Both the position numbers and the translations under genes were made by a program. DNA of 64,000 nucleotides, taken from contig NZ_JACIJH010000015.1 of NCBI RefSeq assembly GCF_014199295.1, positions 1 to 64,000 on the forward strand, written 5' to 3'. This document shows, piece by piece, positions 16,383 to 25,096 of the stretch. The stretch's first letter is position 1. The number at the start of each line of letters is the position of its first letter. The stretch is from Sphingopyxis panaciterrulae (GTDB lineage Bacteria > Pseudomonadota > Alphaproteobacteria > Sphingomonadales > Sphingomonadaceae). The notes beneath the pieces are model-generated. The model saw only the letters and a list, made by a program, of their open reading frames with translations. It did not search any database and had not been told where the DNA came from.

Positions 16383-17795
16383 TCAACGCGCCGGCGCGGC
16401 TGCTTCGACCAGCGGCGACGTGCCCGCCGGGTCGCTGTCCAATATCGCCTCGTCGGCCTGCGATGCGCCGAAGAGCGACTCGTTGGTGGCGACGAACGGC
16501 GCGAAGGCGCGCCACGAGCAGAAAAGAAAGAGCAGCCCCGACGGCATCGAAACGCAGAGAATAGCATAACGCAAAGCCGCATCGTCCCGAAAGACATAGT
16601 CGGTGATGAACGCCGTCGCGCTGGGCCCGAGCGTCCAGCCGATCAAGCCGCTGGCGAGCAGCGACAGGGTGACCACCCGGCCGCGCATGCGGTTCGGCGT
16701 CACCGCCTGGTACATTGAAGGCGTTGCAGCAAGCGTGACGCTGGTGCCGAGGAACAGCAGGCCGATCGCGGCGTAGCTTAGCGTGAGGCTAGGGATGAGC
16801 GGGAAGACGATCAGCGCCGGAATCTGGATTGCCGCAGCGACGAACATCGGCCGCAGTCGCGCGCCTTTGGCGCCCGTGTTTGCCCAATGGTCGCTGAGCC
16901 AGCCGCCGATGAGCAGCCCCACCGTGCCAGCGCCGATCATCAACGATCCGAGGACCAGCCCCGCACTATGCGGCTCGACGCCATGCGAACGTTCGAAAAA
17001 GCTCGGCATCCATGGGAAGATCGAATTGTTGATGAGGCCGAGCGCAACCTGGCCGGCGATAAGGAAGCCGAAGGTCGCGCGATTGGCAGAGAGGTAGCGG
17101 CGGAATTCCTCCGGGTCCGCAACCGCGGCTGAATGCCCCTGTTCCTGACGCGGTACCTCGCGGACGAAGAGGAGGAGCAGGGCGGCGATCGGACCGGGAA
17201 GCGCGACGGTGAGAAAAACGATGCGCCAAGGCTCCATCCCGCCGAACAGCGCCGACGCGCCGCTCAGCGCTTCGATCAGCGCCCCGCCCAGGATCAGCGA
17301 TGCGCCGCCGCCGGCCATGATCGCGATGACATAGATGGCGAGAGCGCGGCCGCGCCTTCTGGGTTCGACATAGTCGGCGATCAGCGAATAGCAGGCAGGG
17401 GCAAGCACCGCCTCGCCGATGCCGACCCCGGCGCGGCAAATCAGGATCTGCCAATAGCTGGTGGTGAAGGCGGTCAGGCCGGTCATCAGCGACCAGCCGA
17501 GCACCCCGCCGATCAGGAGCATCGGCCGGTGCTTGCGGTCGACAAGCCCGCCGAACACCGGTCCGAGAAGGGCATAGAAGAGCGAAAAAGACGCGCCGCC
17601 GAACAGGCTGAACTGCGTGTCGGTGATATCGAACGCCTCGCGCATCGGCGCCACGAGCAGCGAGGGCAGGTTGCGGTCGAGCTGCCCGAGCATCGTGACC
17701 ACCATCAGGATTGCGATGACCAGGACGGCGTAACGAAACGGCGGATAGGGCGACGCTATCGGCTGGAGGCTATCTTGCGCATCCTGCATGTCCAA
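16383..17795 (-). CDS. MFS transporter, Spinster-like
   Basis: 470 residues, 12 predicted membrane helices, with the MFS loop signature GGLVDRKHRPMLLIGG between helices 2 and 3 and SLIADYVEPRRRGRAL after helix 4. This proteobacterial Spinster-like group often lies beside aromatic- or steroid-degradation genes. It is a close relative of the transporter at 54425-55807. It ends tail-to-tail with the aldo/keto reductase and shares the intergenic region carrying operator site 4 with the isochorismatase-family gene. Likely imports the growth substrate or exports an intermediate. Confidence 0.87.
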   Translation of the reverse strand: MDMQDAQDSLQPIASPYPPFRYAVLVIAILMVVTMLGQLDRNLPSLLVAPMREAFDITDTQFSLFGGASFSLFYALLGPVFGGLVDRKHRPMLLIGGVLGWSLMTGLTAFTTSYWQILICRAGVGIGEAVLAPACYSLIADYVEPRRRGRALAIYVIAIMAGGGASLILGGALIEALSGASALFGGMEPWRIVFLTVALPGPIAALLLLFVREVPRQEQGHSAAVADPEEFRRYLSANRATFGFLIAGQVALGLINNSIFPWMPSFFERSHGVEPHSAGLVLGSLMIGAGTVGLLIGGWLSDHWANTGAKGARLRPMFVAAAIQIPALIVFPLIPSLTLSYAAIGLLFLGTSVTLAATPSMYQAVTPNRMRGRVVTLSLLASGLIGWTLGPSATAFITDYVFRDDAALRYAILCVSMPSGLLFLFCSWRAFAPFVATNESLFGASQADEAILDSDPAGTSPLVEAAAPAR

Positions 17796-17851
17796 TCTCC
17801 CGGAATATCGCTGCGGTCCTATTGAACCTTGGTCGTCACGCTAGTTGGATA

Positions 17852-17865
17852 TTGACATGTGTCAA
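17852..17865. promoter_or_regulatory. Operator site 4 (TTGACATGTGTCAA)
   Basis: Almost perfectly palindromic copy of the shared motif, 57 nt upstream of the MFS gene (17795, minus) and 41 nt upstream of the isochorismatase-family gene (17906, plus). It could control both. Confidence 0.75.
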
Positions 17866-17905
17866 GCGCGAGGGCAGGCCGCTTGATAATGAGAGGGAGA
17901 GGCTG

Positions 17906-18496
17906 ATGACGCTGTTGGATATCGATCCCAGCACCACCGCACTGGTTGTTGTCGATCTGCAAAACGGCATCGTAGCGATGGACACGAAGCCGCATCCGTC
18001 GGGTGCGATCGTCGACAACAGCGTCCGGATCGCGCGAGCGCTGCGGCGGGCGGGCGGCACCGTGATCCTTGTCCGTGCGACGATCAGCGCCGACGGCGGC
18101 GATATGCTCGCGCCGCCGTGCGATCAACCTAGGCCGCCGATGCCGGCTTCGATCCCCGCGGACTATTTCGATCTTGTCCCGGCCCTGGCGCCGGAGGCCG
18201 GCGACCTTGTCGTCACAAAACGTCAATGGGGTGCCTTCTACGGCACCGATCTCGAACTGCAACTGCGCCGCCGCGGTCTCAAGACGCTGATCCTGACCGG
18301 CATCGCGACCAACTTCGGTGTGGAATCGACCGCGCGCTTCGCTTTCGAACTGGGGTTCGAGCAGATTTTTGTCAGCGACGCGATATCGGCCGCGAGCGAG
18401 GCGGCGCATGATGCCTCGCTGGCGGTCTTTGCGCGGATGGGCCACGTCCGGCCGGCCGATGTGGTCGTCCAATCGATCGAGACCGCACGCACATAG
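17906..18496 (+). CDS. Isochorismatase-family hydrolase lacking the nucleophilic Cys
   Basis: 196 residues of the isochorismatase-like fold. The Asp of VVVDLQNG and the Lys of VTKRQWGAFYG are present. The Cys of the usual TNxCVE motif is replaced: ATNFGVESTAR has Gly. Amidase-type members need that Cys, whereas isochorismatases proper (EntB, PhzD) use Asp and have Gly there, so this is more likely a vinyl-ether or related hydrolase than an amidase. GAGAGGGAGAGG lies just before ATG 17906; the longer frame from 17822 runs through the operator. Confidence 0.85.
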   Translation: MTLLDIDPSTTALVVVDLQNGIVAMDTKPHPSGAIVDNSVRIARALRRAGGTVILVRATISADGGDMLAPPCDQPRPPMPASIPADYFDLVPALAPEAGDLVVTKRQWGAFYGTDLELQLRRRGLKTLILTGIATNFGVESTARFAFELGFEQIFVSDAISAASEAAHDASLAVFARMGHVRPADVVVQSIETART

Positions 18497-18516
18497 GTCT
18501 ATCGCGGCCGGCGTTG

Positions 18517-19038
18517 CTATTGTTCCCACTTCCGCGCGATCGCTTCCGCACCCCATTGCTGCAGCACGGGATCCTCGGCCGCCTGTTCGGGGGTGATGGC
18601 GCCTGAATTGAGCGCCGCCATCAGTTTCGCAAGTGCGATCGTCGTCGGATTCTCGTCGCTGTTTTCCGGCGTCATCGCCGACTGCTTCGAGAAAATCTCG
18701 ATCGAGAAGGACCCGCCCTTGCCGATGAGGAACGGACCATATTCCTCGCCGGGGAGCGAGGTGGAGACATCGCCTGGGCCGAGAATGGTGCCATCTTCGC
18801 GGATATGCGTTCCCTCAAGCACCATTTCCAGGCGATGGCAGGGATGGCTGTGGCGCGGTGCGACGAAGCCTTCCGGCATGCGCAGGACGAGCGCCAGCGG
18901 CGCGTCGAGATTGTCTTCCTCGCCGAGGACGAACAGCGCCGCCCGATGGTGCTGGGCTTTGGCGAGCGTCGTTGCGTAGCGCAACCGGCGTGGGGCTATG
19001 GCCCAGAAATCGGCGTCGTCCTGGAAATGATATGGCAT
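18517..19038 (-). CDS. Cupin-fold protein, copy 2
   Basis: 173 residues; a single cupin barrel with RHSHPCHRLEMVLEGTH (residues about 62-78) carrying the His-x-His and Glu positions that bind metal, and GPGDVSTSLPGEEYGPF as the second motif. It is a diverged duplicate of the gene just upstream (19070-19627), sharing the MPYxFxDDxxFW start and the same layout. Function unknown; small cupins in catabolic clusters include dioxygenases and isomerases. Second gene of a two-gene unit. Confidence 0.8.
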   Translation of the reverse strand: MPYHFQDDADFWAIAPRRLRYATTLAKAQHHRAALFVLGEEDNLDAPLALVLRMPEGFVAPRHSHPCHRLEMVLEGTHIREDGTILGPGDVSTSLPGEEYGPFLIGKGGSFSIEIFSKQSAMTPENSDENPTTIALAKLMAALNSGAITPEQAAEDPVLQQWGAEAIARKWEQ

Positions 19039-19069
19039 GTCTATGTCCTCGATCTCGATCTCGATCGCA

Positions 19070-19627
19070 TCATTCGGCGGGCAGCACGGCGCCGATGCGT
19101 TCGAGCTCGCCCTTCCAGTCGCGCGCCAGCTCTTCCTTCCCCCAGCGCGCGAGCTCAGGGCTGCTACGAAATTCGTCGGCGGTCATCGTGCCATCGTTGA
19201 CCGCTTCGACCAGCTTGGCGACGGCCGCGGCGGCCTCGCTTTTTTCCGCATTGGTATGGACCATTGCGGCGCCGCGCGAAAACAGCTCGAGCGAATAGGA
19301 ACCGCCTTTGCCGACAACGAACGGTCCATATTCCTCGCCGGGCTTGTTGGTCGAAATGTCCCCGGGCTTGAGCACCGTCCCATCGGCGCGCGTGTGCGTG
19401 CCCTCGATCATCAACTCCATGCGGTAACAGTCGTGGCTATGGCGCTGCGATACATAACCCTCGGGCATGCGCACGAAGAGCGCGAGCGGGGCGTCCAGAT
19501 CGTCGGGCTCGCCGAGCACGAACATCGCCGCCTTCATGTCGCGGATCTCGGCCAGTCCGCGGGCGTGCTTCAGGCTGGGCGGCGCGACATGCCAGAACTC
19601 GGGATCGTCGTGAAAGAAATAAGGCAT
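19070..19627 (-). CDS. Cupin-fold protein, copy 1
   Basis: 185 residues with the same architecture as the 18517-19038 protein: QRHSHDCYRMELMIEGTH as cupin motif 1 and KPGDISTNKPGEEYGPF as motif 2, then a helical tail of about 60 residues. The pair is separated by 31 nt and was probably made by tandem duplication. Operator site 5 lies 63 nt upstream of its ATG. The metal-binding His and Glu are retained in both copies, so both could be active. Confidence 0.8.
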   Translation of the reverse strand: MPYFFHDDPEFWHVAPPSLKHARGLAEIRDMKAAMFVLGEPDDLDAPLALFVRMPEGYVSQRHSHDCYRMELMIEGTHTRADGTVLKPGDISTNKPGEEYGPFVVGKGGSYSLELFSRGAAMVHTNAEKSEAAAAVAKLVEAVNDGTMTADEFRSSPELARWGKEELARDWKGELERIGAVLPAE

Positions 19628-19689
19628 CGCTCTACTCCTCGTTGTTCGACGCGGGACGCCGGTCGACCCGCGGCCCGAACCGGTTTATC

Positions 19690-19703
19690 TTAACATATGA
19701 CAA
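19690..19703. promoter_or_regulatory. Operator site 5 (TTAACATATGACAA)
   Basis: Shared palindrome with two mismatches, upstream of the tandem cupin genes on the minus strand and immediately downstream of the TonB receptor stop (19706). Confidence 0.6.
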
Positions 19704-19705
19704 GC

Positions 19706-21835
19706 TCATAATTTGAAGTCGAGGGACACGCCGAAGGTGACCGGCCGCGCGTAGGATCCGTTGATTCCGCTCGCGCTCGGCGACGCGTGCATCAGATAGA
19801 CCTCGTTGAGCAGATTTTCGCCCCACAGCGAGATGCTGTAGCGATCGTCGTCGGGGCGCCAGGTGATGCGGCCGTTGACGAGCGTATGCGCCGGCTGCCG
19901 GATCCGTTCGCCCGGGTCCCAGTAAAAGCCACCATTGTGCGAGACGAGCGGCGAAATCTCGATCGCGCCCCCTCCGACCGGGATCGTCAGTGTGCCGCCA
20001 AGGTTGAAGGTAAAGTCGGGCGACCGGATCAGATGGTTGCCGCTGGCGTCCTCGGCGACCTGCACATTGCCGCGCGGCTCGCCGTTGATGATGATGGGAT
20101 TGAACACCGATGCGTCGGTGAAATCGACATAACGGGCGTGGTTGTAGGCGAGGCCGCCGAACAGCGTCAGATTGTCGTTGACCTGATATGACGTATCGAA
20201 GTCGAAGCCGTAGATTTCGGCCGATGCGGCGTTCTGCAGCACGGTGACGGCGACATTGCCGACCTGGTTCGCAATCTGCACCTGGATGTTTTTATAGTCG
20301 TAATAATAGGCGCCGATGTTGAAGGTGAAGCCGCCGCCGCTCCGCTTGAGGCCGACTTCATAGGCGGTCACTTCTTCGGGATCGACGGGGACCGGGGTCA
20401 GCGACGGCAGGTTGAAGTTGCCGGTCTTGAACCCGCGGCTGAACGACGCATAGATGTTGGTGCTATTCGACAGATCGTAGCGAAGCGAAACGCGCGGCGT
20501 GAACGCATCCCATTTTTCGGTCGTGTCGACCAGCGGCGGCCCGCCGGTTCCCCCCACTGCATGCTTGCGTTCGTCGCTGTAGCGCAGCCCGGCGATCAGA
20601 TGGACGCGATCGGTGAAGTCGACATTGGCTTCGCCATAAACCGCGACCGCGCGCGTCTTGACATAACCCGAGACGACGACCGGGCCGCTCTTGAGGAACA
20701 GCTCCGATTTATCGTCATAGAAGAAAGCCCCCATCGTCCAGTTGAACGGGCCGTCGAGATCGCTCGTGTAGTTCAGATCCTCGGCAAAGGTCTTGTTGTT
20801 GATGTTGTAATCGCGTCCAGGCGGACCCGCGGGCGAGCCATCGGTGTCCGAATAGACGCTCGGCTGGGCCTTTTGGATGCTGGTGATCGAGCTGATCGTG
20901 CCGCCGCCCACATCCCAGCTGATGCGCAGATTGGCGTCTTTGACGGTGGCGCCCGACACAGGATCATCGTTGAGAACGACCTCATAGCGGCTGGCCGGCA
21001 CCACGAAGTTCGGACCGATGAAGGCGTTGTTGCCGCCAAGCGGACGATAGCTGTAACCGGTGTTGTCGCGGGTGTAGGCATAGTTGGCGCCGAGCACGAT
21101 CTCGAGATTGTCGGTCGGCTGCCATAGGATTTTCCCCCGGACAGCGCGGGTACTCACCGTGCTCAGCTTATGCCCGTTGAACAGGTTGGTCACGAAGCCG
21201 TCGTCGTGGCGATAGAGTCCCGAGACATTCACCGCGAGCGTGTCCGACAGCGGTAGGCTGGCATAGACGGTCGCCTTGACCGCGTTGAACCGGCCATAGC
21301 TCAGCCCGCCCTTCAGGCTGGCATCGACCAGATCGGGATCGGACGTGATGATACGGATCGCGCCGCCGGTCGAATTGCGGCCGAACAACGTGCCCTGCGG
21401 ACCCTTAAGTACCTCGATGCGCTCGACATTGTTGAATTCGAGCGCGTTGCCCACCTGGTTGGGCTGGTAGACGCCGTCGATGTAAAGCGAGACGTTGGCG
21501 TCGGCGCCCGGCGTGGTCACCAGGGTGCCGATACCGCGGATCGTCGGCTGCGCGTAGATGCCCTGGACCGAATAGTTGAGGCCGGGCGTGACCAGCGACA
21601 GGTCGCGCGCCGAATCGATATTATTGGTTTCGAGCGCTTCGCTGGACAGGGCCGTGATCGAAATCGGAACGTCGCGCAGGCGTTCCTCGCGGCGCTGTGC
21701 CGTAACTACGATATCACCGCTATCGCTGGCCGTCTGCGGCGCGGGTGACGGCCTTCCCGGCGTTTCCTGCGCCGACGCCGATACGGGTGCCAGGGCGATG
21801 ACCGCCGCACCCAATAATAGATAAGACTTGCCCAT
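19706..21835 (-). CDS. TonB-dependent outer-membrane receptor
   Basis: 709 residues. A signal peptide (MGKSYLLLGAAVIALAP..ASAQ) is followed by a TonB-box-like GDIVVTAQRREERLRDVP, a plug domain ending in VEVLKGPQGTLFGRNSTGG (near 150) and a beta-barrel ending in aromatic/hydrophobic VTFGVSLDFKL. Receptors of this sphingomonad type take up hydrophobic or aromatic substrates as well as siderophores. Operator site 6 is 58 nt upstream, tying it to the catabolic regulon and not to iron control; no Fur-like site was noticed. Confidence 0.92.
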   Translation of the reverse strand: MGKSYLLLGAAVIALAPVSASAQETPGRPSPAPQTASDSGDIVVTAQRREERLRDVPISITALSSEALETNNIDSARDLSLVTPGLNYSVQGIYAQPTIRGIGTLVTTPGADANVSLYIDGVYQPNQVGNALEFNNVERIEVLKGPQGTLFGRNSTGGAIRIITSDPDLVDASLKGGLSYGRFNAVKATVYASLPLSDTLAVNVSGLYRHDDGFVTNLFNGHKLSTVSTRAVRGKILWQPTDNLEIVLGANYAYTRDNTGYSYRPLGGNNAFIGPNFVVPASRYEVVLNDDPVSGATVKDANLRISWDVGGGTISSITSIQKAQPSVYSDTDGSPAGPPGRDYNINNKTFAEDLNYTSDLDGPFNWTMGAFFYDDKSELFLKSGPVVVSGYVKTRAVAVYGEANVDFTDRVHLIAGLRYSDERKHAVGGTGGPPLVDTTEKWDAFTPRVSLRYDLSNSTNIYASFSRGFKTGNFNLPSLTPVPVDPEEVTAYEVGLKRSGGGFTFNIGAYYYDYKNIQVQIANQVGNVAVTVLQNAASAEIYGFDFDTSYQVNDNLTLFGGLAYNHARYVDFTDASVFNPIIINGEPRGNVQVAEDASGNHLIRSPDFTFNLGGTLTIPVGGGAIEISPLVSHNGGFYWDPGERIRQPAHTLVNGRITWRPDDDRYSISLWGENLLNEVYLMHASPSASGINGSYARPVTFGVSLDFKL

Positions 21836-21892
21836 GTTTTTCCTCCCACCTGGTCAATCTAAGTCGACTTTGGATGGGAGCTTATATTGAAG

Positions 21893-21906
21893 TTGACACC
21901 TGTCAA
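21893..21906. promoter_or_regulatory. Operator site 6 (TTGACACCTGTCAA)
   Basis: Shared palindrome with a central variation, 58 nt upstream of the TonB receptor start at 21835 (minus strand). Confidence 0.65.
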
Positions 21907-22048
21907 GTTTTTTGTTGGAGATCTGGCCTTTCCTATCCGGCTGCGTCGGGGTGGTCCGCACCGCTGACGGGTGTGCCGACATCGAACCGGTACGCTCGAC
22001 GCCGCGCTTGAAGCATGTCGGCGCCCGCCCCGCCCCAGCGCCACCCGG

Positions 22049-22378
22049 CTATCGCGTCGAGTCTTTGGGAGCCGATTGCAGAAGGCCGATCCACTCGTCC
22101 GCCGCCCAGGCCCGCAGGTCGACGATGGTAATGCCCAGCTCGCCGATCATATCCGAAAATGCCTTCTGGCGTGGACTTTTCCCATTTGCTAGAAATGCTT
22201 CGGGCGTATCCCAACGTTCGGTCAGATGAAGACGATGCGGGTCGGTGCAATCGACCGCTATGCTGCAATGCGCGCAACCGGGCTGTGCGGCGACGCTCGC
22301 CATATGCTCTGCGGCGACGGCCCCGGCGGCGTCGAGGTTGCAGTGACGAAGGTCGAGGATGCCGATGACAATGATCAT
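22049..22378 (-). CDS. Antibiotic biosynthesis monooxygenase (ABM)-domain protein
   Basis: 109 residues with the ferredoxin-like ABM fold: MIIVIGILDL at the start, LHLTERWDTPEAFLANG near 60-75. Small ABM proteins act as cofactor-free quinone-forming monooxygenases or as uncharacterised dimers. ATG 22378 aligns with the family start; the longer frame to 22408 runs into operator site 7. Divergent from the SDR gene across an 86-nt gap. Confidence 0.75.
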   Translation of the reverse strand: MIIVIGILDLRHCNLDAAGAVAAEHMASVAAQPGCAHCSIAVDCTDPHRLHLTERWDTPEAFLANGKSPRQKAFSDMIGELGITIVDLRAWAADEWIGLLQSAPKDSTR

Positions 22379-22401
22379 GGGATTTTCAGATTGTCTGGAA
22401 G

Positions 22402-22415
22402 TTGACATATGTCAA
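22402..22415. promoter_or_regulatory. Operator site 7 (TTGACATATGTCAA)
   Basis: Perfect 14-bp palindrome centred between the divergent ABM (22378, minus) and SDR (22465, plus) genes. Confidence 0.75.
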
Positions 22416-22464
22416 TGAAAACTCCAATATTTTGGCGTTGGAATAGGGAAAGGCGGAACGACAA

Positions 22465-23313
22465 GTGACGGAACTTTGGTTGATAACCGGCGTCAGCTCG
22501 GGCCTTGGCCGATCGATGGCGATCGCGGCGCTGGAAGCGGGATTTGCCGTCGTGGGAACCGTGCGCAACGAGGTGGACGCTCGGTCGTTCGAGAATCTGC
22601 CGGGGTGCGCGCACGCGCGCATATTGGATGTCGGCGATCATGGCGCGATCCCGGATGCGATCGAGGAAATCGAGCGCACACTTGGGCCGGTTTCGGTCCT
22701 CGTCAACAATGCCGGCTATGGGCGGGAAGGGCCGCTCGAGGCGATCGCCGTTTCCGATTTGCAGCGCCTGTACGACGTCAACCTGTTTGGCGCCTTGAGG
22801 CTGTGCCAGGCGGTCATCCCGTCGATGCGGGCGCGCGGAGCCGGCCGGATCATCAATATTTCGTCGGCCACCACCCTCGGCGCGGCACCCGCCATCGGCG
22901 CCTATTCGAGCAGCAAGGCGGCGCTCAACTGTCTCTCGGAAGTTCTCGCAAAAGAAGTGGGCGCGTTCGGCATCAAGGTGACCGCGGTGCTACCGGCATC
23001 GTTCCGGACCGATTGGGCAGGCCGCTCGCTGACCCGGACCGAGGAGGGCGACAGCCATTACGGCCATCTTGCGGAAACCCGCGCTGCGCGTGCGGCGCGG
23101 GACGGACGGCAGGCAGGGGATCCTGCCCGGTTCGCAGCCGCCATCCTGGCCCTTGCCGCCGATGAAAACCCGCCGCTCAACCTGCTCCTTGGCGCGAGTG
23201 CGCTACGCGGAGCGCGGGCCCGGATCGCGCAAATGGAAGCCGAGGTCATCACCAGTGAACCCGCCGCGCTCGCCACCGACTTCGATTCTCCGGTCGACTT
23301 GTCCGCCGCCTGA
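22465..23313 (+). CDS. Short-chain dehydrogenase/reductase
   Basis: 282-residue classical SDR. The cofactor motif TGVSSGLG (residues 8-15), NNAGYG (near 83), catalytic Ser in INISSATT (near 133) and YSSSK (YxxxK, near 149-153) are all present. The lack of an acidic residue after the second strand (VRNEVDARSFE) leaves NAD versus NADP open. GTG 22465 is preceded by a purine-rich GGGAAAGGCGG. Expected role: oxidation or reduction of a secondary alcohol or ketone of the substrate. Confidence 0.87.
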   Translation: MTELWLITGVSSGLGRSMAIAALEAGFAVVGTVRNEVDARSFENLPGCAHARILDVGDHGAIPDAIEEIERTLGPVSVLVNNAGYGREGPLEAIAVSDLQRLYDVNLFGALRLCQAVIPSMRARGAGRIINISSATTLGAAPAIGAYSSSKAALNCLSEVLAKEVGAFGIKVTAVLPASFRTDWAGRSLTRTEEGDSHYGHLAETRAARAARDGRQAGDPARFAAAILALAADENPPLNLLLGASALRGARARIAQMEAEVITSEPAALATDFDSPVDLSAA

Positions 23314-23331
23314 GCCGGCGCGCGGCGTCCT

Positions 23332-24819
23332 TCAGATCCGCCGCGGCGAGAGGTCCTCATCGGGCGGTAGCAACGCGCCGTCGTCCGCGGGCAGCGGTGC
23401 GCCGCGTTCAGCCAGGATTCTGAGATTATTCTCGTGCCGCTCACGTGTGATCGGGAAGAAGGAGACCACGACGATCGATCCGCCGATAAAGAGGGTGATC
23501 GAACCCATCCACATCAGAACGAGATGATTGAGGACGTCACCGTCGACTTGGCCAGGATGGGCGCGGACCGGAAAGGCGACGAAGGTCAGAATTAGCCCGG
23601 CGATGAAGACGCCGAAGCTTGAAACGAACTTGCGCGCCATATTGTCGGCGGAAAAGACAAGCCCTTCAGACCGGCGGCCGGTCCTCACCTCGCTCTCCTC
23701 GACGACATCGGCCACCATCGAGGGCACCGTCGCGACACCGATCACGAACATCACCTGCGAGATGACAGCTTCGGTCGCAAGATAGGCGAAGAGCGCTGAT
23801 CCCTCTGGAAGCAGGCCTAGGAGTTGCAGCGTTGGTGAGGCCAGCGTCGTGGTCAGGGCGAGCGCGGGAAATAATATCGCGGTGAATTTCTTGCCGTAGC
23901 GGCGAACGAGCACAGGGGCGAGCGCGACGCCAAGCAGGCTGGCGGGTATCTGGATCGTGGCCAGGAGTGCAACCTGGCCTTGGCTGAGCCCCCAGAAATA
24001 GAGGTTGAGATATACTTGCAGCGACTGGGTGACCCCGACTCCGGTCGCATAGATCGCTCCCGCAGCCGCGATGATGATGAACGCCTTGTTGTCGAGCGTC
24101 TGCTTCATTTCGCGGAGGAAGTCCCGGAAAGCCAGTTTGCGCTGCGGCGGGCTGCTCAGAAACGGGATGAAGCGATGGGTCGAATAGGTCGATACAAGAA
24201 TCGTGGAGAAGATCATCAGCCCGCCGACGAGCCCCAGCATATGGTAGCCCTCTGGGCTCGAAACGCCGCCGCCGCCGTTCGCGGTCTCGCGCATGAACCA
24301 TTCATAGCCGGCGAGCACCATCAGATAGCCACCCCCCATTTCGAAGGCGCGGCGAACCGCGATGAGACCCGTACGGCCGGCATAATCCGACGTCAGCTCC
24401 GGGGCGAGCGAAACGGCGGGGAGCTCGAACAGCGTATCGCAGAATCTTAGGACGAGCAGGCAGCCGAGCAGATAGAGCGGCAGTGCGGACGGTGACAGGA
24501 AATCCGGCGGCGACCAGATCAGGAAATAGGCGAGCGCGGTCGGCAGCGCCGCGGCATACATCAGCGGATGGCGACGGCCCCAACGCGTTCGCAAATTGTC
24601 TGATACTTGTCCGACGAACGGATCGACGAGCGCATCGAAGATTGCAGCGATCATCATCACAGTGGCGACTGCGGCAGCGGGGACTCCTATGGCCTGGCTA
24701 TAGAAGATCATCAGAAAAGCGTTCGATGTCCGCAAATTGATGCCGGTTCCCGTCGAGCCCAGCCCATAGAGAATCTTCGTTTTGGCCGTAAGCGCCGGCC
24801 TTGGCTTGTCATCCACCAT
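23332..24819 (-). CDS. MFS transporter, GPH (MelB-like) cation symporter family
   Basis: 495 residues with 12 hydrophobic segments. The GPH layout is visible: an N-terminal YGLGSTG, DALVDPFVGQVSDNLRTRWG (near 65-84) and YAAALPTALAYFLIW. Members co-transport sugars or other solutes with Na+ or H+; in sphingomonads several lie in catabolic clusters. It faces away from the next transporter gene across a 277-nt region with two operator sites (8 and 9). Confidence 0.85.
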   Translation of the reverse strand: MVDDKPRPALTAKTKILYGLGSTGTGINLRTSNAFLMIFYSQAIGVPAAAVATVMMIAAIFDALVDPFVGQVSDNLRTRWGRRHPLMYAAALPTALAYFLIWSPPDFLSPSALPLYLLGCLLVLRFCDTLFELPAVSLAPELTSDYAGRTGLIAVRRAFEMGGGYLMVLAGYEWFMRETANGGGGVSSPEGYHMLGLVGGLMIFSTILVSTYSTHRFIPFLSSPPQRKLAFRDFLREMKQTLDNKAFIIIAAAGAIYATGVGVTQSLQVYLNLYFWGLSQGQVALLATIQIPASLLGVALAPVLVRRYGKKFTAILFPALALTTTLASPTLQLLGLLPEGSALFAYLATEAVISQVMFVIGVATVPSMVADVVEESEVRTGRRSEGLVFSADNMARKFVSSFGVFIAGLILTFVAFPVRAHPGQVDGDVLNHLVLMWMGSITLFIGGSIVVVSFFPITRERHENNLRILAERGAPLPADDGALLPPDEDLSPRRI

Positions 24820-24954
24820 CAGGTGAGGCCGTTCGCAAGCCGTACTGGCGCGGGAAGGCTTTTTTCGTTCCCGCGCATTCCTTCGGTGATTCTAGTGATT
24901 GTCGCTCTCCCTTTTCGCCACACAGTTTGCAGCTGCGTACTCATTGAAAATTCA

Positions 24955-24968
24955 TTGACACATGTAAA
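24955..24968. promoter_or_regulatory. Operator site 8 (TTGACACATGTAAA)
   Basis: Shared palindrome in the 24820-25096 region between divergent transporter genes. It is nearer the minus-strand GPH gene (start 24819). Confidence 0.65.
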
Positions 24969-25053
24969 TTTAGAAAGACATATCGACTGGAGCATTTGCA
25001 TGCAACAGCAGAAACACAGCGAAAATTATGTTCCGAGCATCCATAAAAATAAG

Positions 25054-25067
25054 TAGACAGATGTAAA
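25054..25067. promoter_or_regulatory. Operator site 9 (TAGACAGATGTAAA)
   Basis: A weaker second copy in the same intergenic region, 30 nt before the GTG start of the plus-strand MFS gene. Spacing to site 8 is 99 nt. Confidence 0.5.
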
Positions 25068-25096
25068 TTTCTGGATCGCGGAGCGAGAGGGGCGAT

